NCBI GenBank assembly: GCA_965230065.1
Contig: OZ245942.1
Span: 186,001 to 250,000, forward strand
Source: G965230065 sp965230065
GTDB lineage: Bacteria; Bacteroidota; Bacteroidia; Cytophagales; Cyclobacteriaceae
Direction: 5' to 3'
DNA: 64,000 nt
The notes below the pieces were generated by a model, which saw only the letters and a program-made list of their open reading frames with translations, was not told the origin of the DNA and ran no database searches. Positions 60,137 to 64,000 of this stretch are shown here, one piece after another. The position numbers and the translations under genes are program-made. Within the stretch, counting starts at the first letter, position 1. Each line of letters opens with the position of its first letter.

Positions 60137-62473
60137 TTACAAAGGGTGGTTGGTCTTATTCTCATAAATCCATACTTTGGGATTGTACCACCCTACCGAA
60201 ATAATGTCCAAATCTCCATCATCGTCAATATCCACAGCCTGGCTGCCATCATGATGATCTATTGTTTCATCGCCTAAGCCATCATCTATAATATGAGGAA
60301 ACCAGTTGCGGGCATTATTTATATTTTCGTAAATAATGAGACGATTGGGTTGTGCCCGGTGTTCTCCCAGGATCACATCTACATCTCCGTCACCATCCAT
60401 ATCGGCGGCATCCATACTAAACCCTCCCCCTACTCCGGTAGCAATGATCTTTCTATGCCAGGGTTGTGTGGGATCGTTACCGGATAGATACAGCAAAATA
60501 TCATCTCCATTTTCCAGTCCCACAACGGCATCCATACTTCCATCCTTATTAAAATCATACAAATCATTCCGGTCCGGCTCTCCTTCCGTTACCGCTCCGA
60601 TAACATGCGAAGTCCAAGCCGCTGCATCATCGCCGGGGTTTTCCAACCATTGTGTGCCCTGAAACAGATCTATATCCCCATCCCCATCAATATCCCCGGT
60701 ACTTAAATCTTCGTCCAGTGAGTTTTCAGTAATCACCCTCCATGTCCAGGTATCGGCAGAGGGATCTTCAGGCACGCTGATCAGCTGTACGCCCTGGTCT
60801 GCCCGGTGCCAGGAAAGGGCAATAGCAACAGATGTTCCATTTTGAGAAGGCACAACAGTAACTCCCTGTAAAAAATCACCTTTCCCAGCCTCGATGTTAT
60901 CAAGGATGGTGAAAGTACCCTTCCCATCATTTTTTGCCCATACAAAATCAGCATTTGCCTCAGCACCTACCCCTTCTGTACCAAAGACATCTATGTCTCC
61001 ATCCTTATCAAAGTCGTACAATACAGCCATATTGTTCAGGGGGGCACCTATATTTTTCGTTTCCCATGTTCCTCCGGCATTGCCGGGGTTTTTATACCAT
61101 GTTCCTCCCACCACAATGTCTTTTTTTTCATCCCCATCAATATCTGCACTTTGGATATACATGGCCCTTTTGGGGAGTTCAGGATCGATAAGATGGCGCT
61201 CCCAGTTTTCTGAAGAAAGATTAGGGTTTTTCTCAACAGTCCCATTGTTCAGCCAGATGTCCAGTCGGGGGGCTTTCCAGGTGTAGGGTTTGCCCAAAAT
61301 ATCCAGGTCTCCATCTCCATCCAGGTCGGTCATTACGCTTTCGTGCAAACCATAGTCGGTAAGCACTTCTTCTATGGTAAAGTTTCCTGTTCCATCACCC
61401 AGGAAAACGCGGGCTTTTGGGTGTTCGCTATTGCCCAACCCCATTTCGGCATTGAAGATGTCGAGGTTGCCATCATCGTTAAAATCAACCAGTGAAATAG
61501 AGTGCCCGTCATAAATTGAGTCGGTGAGGGTTTTGGCATCCCAACTATTGCCATTCCATGTGTAGAACATCAGGGGAGCTACCCCGTCTCCGGCAACCAG
61601 CACCACTTCTGGCCGTCCGCCTGAAATAAATTGTGCTGCCAGTGAGCGGGAAAAGGCATAGCTTTCATCTATGGTATGCACTTTAAAAGTGTAACCCTCG
61701 ATATGCTCAAACCAGCGTCCGGCTCCCACGATGTCTATCTTCCCATCATCATTCATGTCTGCTTCGTCTAACCCTTCATGCTCATTTACTTTTTTCCACC
61801 CCGGATATTTTCCACGCTGCGGTATTTCGCTTGCATCACTCCAGGTGTAGATGGTATGCATTTCCCAGGTCTCAGCCTCCCGGGGATTTTCGGGGATTTC
61901 GGCCAACACCAGTTGCATGCCATTCTGGTTCCAGAAAACCAGCTCTTGCTTGCCATCCCCATCAAAGTCGCCAAATAACTGGTCATGATGTTTGTTGACA
62001 CCTCCGTCTTTGATGAGATGCCTTTTCCAGGGCTGTACCGGATCAAATTCGGGATATGGGTTTTCCCACCACCACACCTGGTTGCTTTGGCCGTCACCTC
62101 CAAATACCACATCCTCGTCTCCGTCCCCGTCAATGTCATAATGGGTCGATCCTGCCTCAATGTGCAGGGGTTCGTCATCTACCACATACCGATCCCACCC
62201 TTCGGGGGTACGACGGTACCATACCACAGAAGGCGCTTCTGTTCTTTCAGTAATCATAAAATCGTTGATTCCATCTTTATCGAGATCGGCTACCAGTGAA
62301 GCCGTTTGCTGGTTACCGATATTGGGAGGTTCCAGATCACCTTGGGTGGTAGACAAATGGGTCCATTGTGGTGCAGGTTCTTTTTCTGACTCTGATGATG
62401 CCTGTTGTTTTGTTTGGGTACATGCCCATAACAGGATCAACAGACCTATCAGGCCGAGGTAGTTTAATTTCAT
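60137..62473 (-). CDS. FG-GAP/VCBS lipoprotein, double beta-propeller
   Basis: 778 residues from ATG 62473, a lipoprotein signal ending LLWAC. About twelve calcium-loop motifs (DLDKDGINDF, DIDGDGDEDV, DFDGDGKQEL, DMNDDGKIDI and on to DIDDDGDLDI) indicate two propellers. Distinctive text in the first half, THYDIDGDGDEDV and NKHHDQLFGDFDGDG, places His residues beside calcium loops and could form a metal or active site. Bacterial relatives of aldos-2-ulose dehydratase have such a fold, but no catalytic residue can be proven here. First gene of the catabolic operon, directly behind promoter module C. Confidence 0.85.
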   Translation of the reverse strand: MKLNYLGLIGLLILLWACTQTKQQASSESEKEPAPQWTHLSTTQGDLEPPNIGNQQTASLVADLDKDGINDFMITERTEAPSVVWYRRTPEGWDRYVVDDEPLHIEAGSTHYDIDGDGDEDVVFGGDGQSNQVWWWENPYPEFDPVQPWKRHLIKDGGVNKHHDQLFGDFDGDGKQELVFWNQNGMQLVLAEIPENPREAETWEMHTIYTWSDASEIPQRGKYPGWKKVNEHEGLDEADMNDDGKIDIVGAGRWFEHIEGYTFKVHTIDESYAFSRSLAAQFISGGRPEVVLVAGDGVAPLMFYTWNGNSWDAKTLTDSIYDGHSISLVDFNDDGNLDIFNAEMGLGNSEHPKARVFLGDGTGNFTIEEVLTDYGLHESVMTDLDGDGDLDILGKPYTWKAPRLDIWLNNGTVEKNPNLSSENWERHLIDPELPKRAMYIQSADIDGDEKKDIVVGGTWYKNPGNAGGTWETKNIGAPLNNMAVLYDFDKDGDIDVFGTEGVGAEANADFVWAKNDGKGTFTILDNIEAGKGDFLQGVTVVPSQNGTSVAIALSWHRADQGVQLISVPEDPSADTWTWRVITENSLDEDLSTGDIDGDGDIDLFQGTQWLENPGDDAAAWTSHVIGAVTEGEPDRNDLYDFNKDGSMDAVVGLENGDDILLYLSGNDPTQPWHRKIIATGVGGGFSMDAADMDGDGDVDVILGEHRAQPNRLIIYENINNARNWFPHIIDDGLGDETIDHHDGSQAVDIDDDGDLDIISVGWYNPKVWIYENKTNHPL

Positions 62474-62539
62474 TAGCTTGAGAAATAAGTACATCATATA
62501 TTTTGCCGATCAAAAAATGTTTAAGAGTATCTTTGTCGT

Positions 62540-62601
62540 CAAACCTACAAGATACCAGGCATAAATGCTTCCACTCATTCTGCAACTTTATACACTATAT
62601 T
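62540..62601 (-). promoter_or_regulatory. Carbohydrate-locus promoter module C
   Basis: On the minus strand: AATATAGTG (62593-62601), 7 bp, TTGC (62582-62585), 6 bp, AGTGGAAGC, then a perfect -7 box TAGGTTTG starting 34 bp after TTGC (62540-62547). It drives the catabolic operon from 62473. The rest of the gap up to the AraC gene (62602-62911) is AT-rich, with nothing else clear. Confidence 0.8.
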
Positions 62602-62911
62602 GACAGTTTATTTTTAATAATTCAGCATTTATGGTAAATCCAATATTTTTTTGCAGCTATATAAATCCTTCTCTTTTTAAGACAAAAACAGCTTTTTACC
62701 AGCGTCTTCTGACCACCAGCTAAGGAGAAAATGCAGACAAATAAATAAGCTGGTAAAGCAGCCAGCGACATTTTTGTAAAATTTTCATTACCCAATAATA
62801 GGGGAGTGATTTACCAAACGCATCTACTATTTTCACAATTTTATGAACTATTTTTACGCATTTATTATATTTACTTGAAAATTAAGTATATATTCTATAA
62901 AAATTGGAAAA

Positions 62912-63781
62912 ATGGAACCTTTGCTTGAGAAAATACCACTTACCTCCAAGAATTCTTTTGCCCTTAAAGAAGACATTTTACCTCATATTACTACCCCCTG
63001 GCACTTACACCCGGAATATGAATTGACCCTGATTGCCGAAGGCAGTGGAAAGCGCTTTGTAGGCGATCATATGGAGTTCTTCGAATCAGGTGATATGATA
63101 CTGATTGGTCCTAATTTGCCTCATTTTCATCGCAATTCAAAAATCTACTACGAAGGTGTTGAACAACTGAGAGTGCGGGCAGTGGTTATCCATTTTTTGG
63201 AAGACTTTTTAGGAAAAGATTTTTTCTGCCGTCCCGAAATGATTAGCATCAAGCAGTTGCTTACCCGTTCTAAACAAGGGCTTCATATTACGGGAAAAAC
63301 ACGTACTTCTGTGGCTTCTATGATGGAAGAAATGCTGGTTTTGGAGGGGGTTGAAAGAATTTTGCAGTTGATTGAGCTGTTGCATGTATTGTCCAAATCT
63401 TCTGAACTGCATATACTTTCCAGCATGGCGTTTGATCATGCTTATACTTCTGCCGACATGAAGAGGATCAACCAGGTGTATCAGTTCATGATAGACAACT
63501 ACCGTGAGAAGGTAAGCCTGGAGGAAGTGGCTTCACAGATCAACATGAGCCCTTCGGCTTTTTGCCGTTTTTTCAAAAAAAGAACTGGCAAAACGTTCTC
63601 CAGTTTCCTGAATGAACTCAGGATTGGCTACGCCTGCAAACTGCTCATGGAAAAAGATTTTACGGTTTCTCAAATTTGCTATGAAAGTGGGTTCAACAAT
63701 TTTTCTTACTTCAGCAGGCAGTTCAAATCCATCACCAAACTCTCCCCTTTGAAATATAAGAAACAATTCAGTAATTTTTAA
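62912..63781 (+). CDS. AraC family transcription regulator with cupin sensor domain
   Basis: 289 residues. N-terminal cupin (about 20-115) with WHLHPEYELTLIAEGSGKRF and GPNLPHFH, a sugar-binding fold. C-terminal AraC DNA-binding domain with two helix-turn-helix units (about 185-285): VSLEEVASQINMSPSAFCRF and FTVSQICYESGFNNFSYFSRQF. Transcribed away from the catabolic operon, with promoter module C between. It is the natural candidate for binding the repeated AATATAGTG/TTGC/AGTGGARG operator. Confidence 0.92.
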   Translation: MEPLLEKIPLTSKNSFALKEDILPHITTPWHLHPEYELTLIAEGSGKRFVGDHMEFFESGDMILIGPNLPHFHRNSKIYYEGVEQLRVRAVVIHFLEDFLGKDFFCRPEMISIKQLLTRSKQGLHITGKTRTSVASMMEEMLVLEGVERILQLIELLHVLSKSSELHILSSMAFDHAYTSADMKRINQVYQFMIDNYREKVSLEEVASQINMSPSAFCRFFKKRTGKTFSSFLNELRIGYACKLLMEKDFTVSQICYESGFNNFSYFSRQFKSITKLSPLKYKKQFSNF

Positions 63782-63851
63782 TTCTGCGGAATACTTTGCC
63801 AAAGCTAATGGGAGTGGCACACCAGCTGTACTTTGAAGAGGGTTCGCAGCG

Positions 63852-63870
63852 ATATCTTTGTCAAAGATAT
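63852..63870. repeat. Short palindrome between convergent ends
   Basis: ATATCTTTG (63852-63860), one base, CAAAGATAT (63862-63870): a perfect 9-bp inverted repeat between the AraC gene and the gene end at the window edge. Possible weak terminator without a T-run. Confidence 0.45.
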
Positions 63871-63876
63871 TGTCAG

Positions 63877-63999
63877 TCAGCTATGAATAGGAATGCTTAC
63901 ATTCACACGAGTACCTATTGCATGATTCAATGTATCTTTTAAGTCGGTAATCCTGATCAATTCTTGTAAATTTTCTTTGCTGAGTAGTTTTAACCTTTC
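63877..63999 (-). CDS. C-terminal end of an unrecognised gene (partial)
   Basis: On the minus strand a frame open from the window edge codes about 40 residues, including KENLQELIRITDLKDTLNHA and ending VSIPIHS before TGA at 63877-63879. The amino acid make-up looks coding, but the fragment is too short to name. Confidence 0.4.
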   Translation of the reverse strand, partial: ERLKLLSKENLQELIRITDLKDTLNHAIGTRVNVSIPIHS

Positions 64000-64000
64000 T

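Overview
The window reads as a chromosomal segment of a Bacteroidota bacterium, probably Cytophagales-like. The evidence is a SusC/SusD pair, a heavy-metal RND pump fused to its TolC-type channel, many lipoprotein signal sequences, and promoters that look like the Bacteroidota -7 element TAnnTTTG. No rRNA, complete tRNA or CRISPR array was found.

Region 1 (1-20.3 kb) carries a heavy-metal efflux pump, then a stress and low-oxygen style set: universal stress protein, flavin reductase, M20 peptidase, DUF1611-like P-loop protein, SDR, zinc alcohol dehydrogenase, Hsp20, bactofilin-like membrane protein and PEP synthase. Several of these genes lie behind a TGAY-N4-RTCA palindrome (Fnr-like). In the best cases the 16-bp box is followed by 21 bp and then a -7-like box. 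The region is strongly decayed: an E2-like acyltransferase, a small membrane protein, a phosphoribosyltransferase, a DUF6515 protein and a HAD phosphatase are all broken.

Region 2 (20.3-31.3 kb) is a sulfide, persulfide and thiosulfate cluster: two metallo-beta-lactamase/rhodanese fusions, a rhodanese, a TauE/SafE exporter, two half-size YeeE/YedE transporters, an outer-membrane porin, a fatty acid hydroxylase-type protein, a Crp/Fnr regulator, a sulfide:quinone reductase and a DUF1641 protein. Six copies of TGTAAC-N4-GTTACA precede its transcription units, each 21 bp from a -7-like position. This is the geometry of a class II Crp/Fnr activation site. One operon starts with the 26-codon stump of a peroxiredoxin.

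Region 3 (31.3-33.5 kb) is a recombination scar: a truncated tyrosine recombinase abuts a truncated gene on the opposite strand, with a strong terminator, a tRNA-3'-end-like string and a long hairpin nearby.

Region 4 (33.5-63.8 kb) is a carbohydrate locus. It has five secreted FG-GAP/VCBS beta-propeller proteins, three TIM-barrel sugar isomerase/epimerases, a Gfo/Idh/MocA dehydrogenase, two SGNH hydrolases, a TPR lipoprotein, SusC/SusD, a PfkB kinase, an Fsa-type transaldolase, a HAD phosphatase, a class II aldolase and a 2-oxoacid dehydrogenase E1alpha/E1beta/E2 set without E3. A divergent AraC regulator sits at the upstream end. A promoter module (AATATAGTG-N7-TTGC-N6-AGTGGARG, then a -7-like box 34 bp after TTGC) occurs three times, before the VCBS lipoprotein at 39.5 kb, SusC and the catabolic operon, and ties 23 kb together as one probable regulon. 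The substrate cannot be read from sequence.
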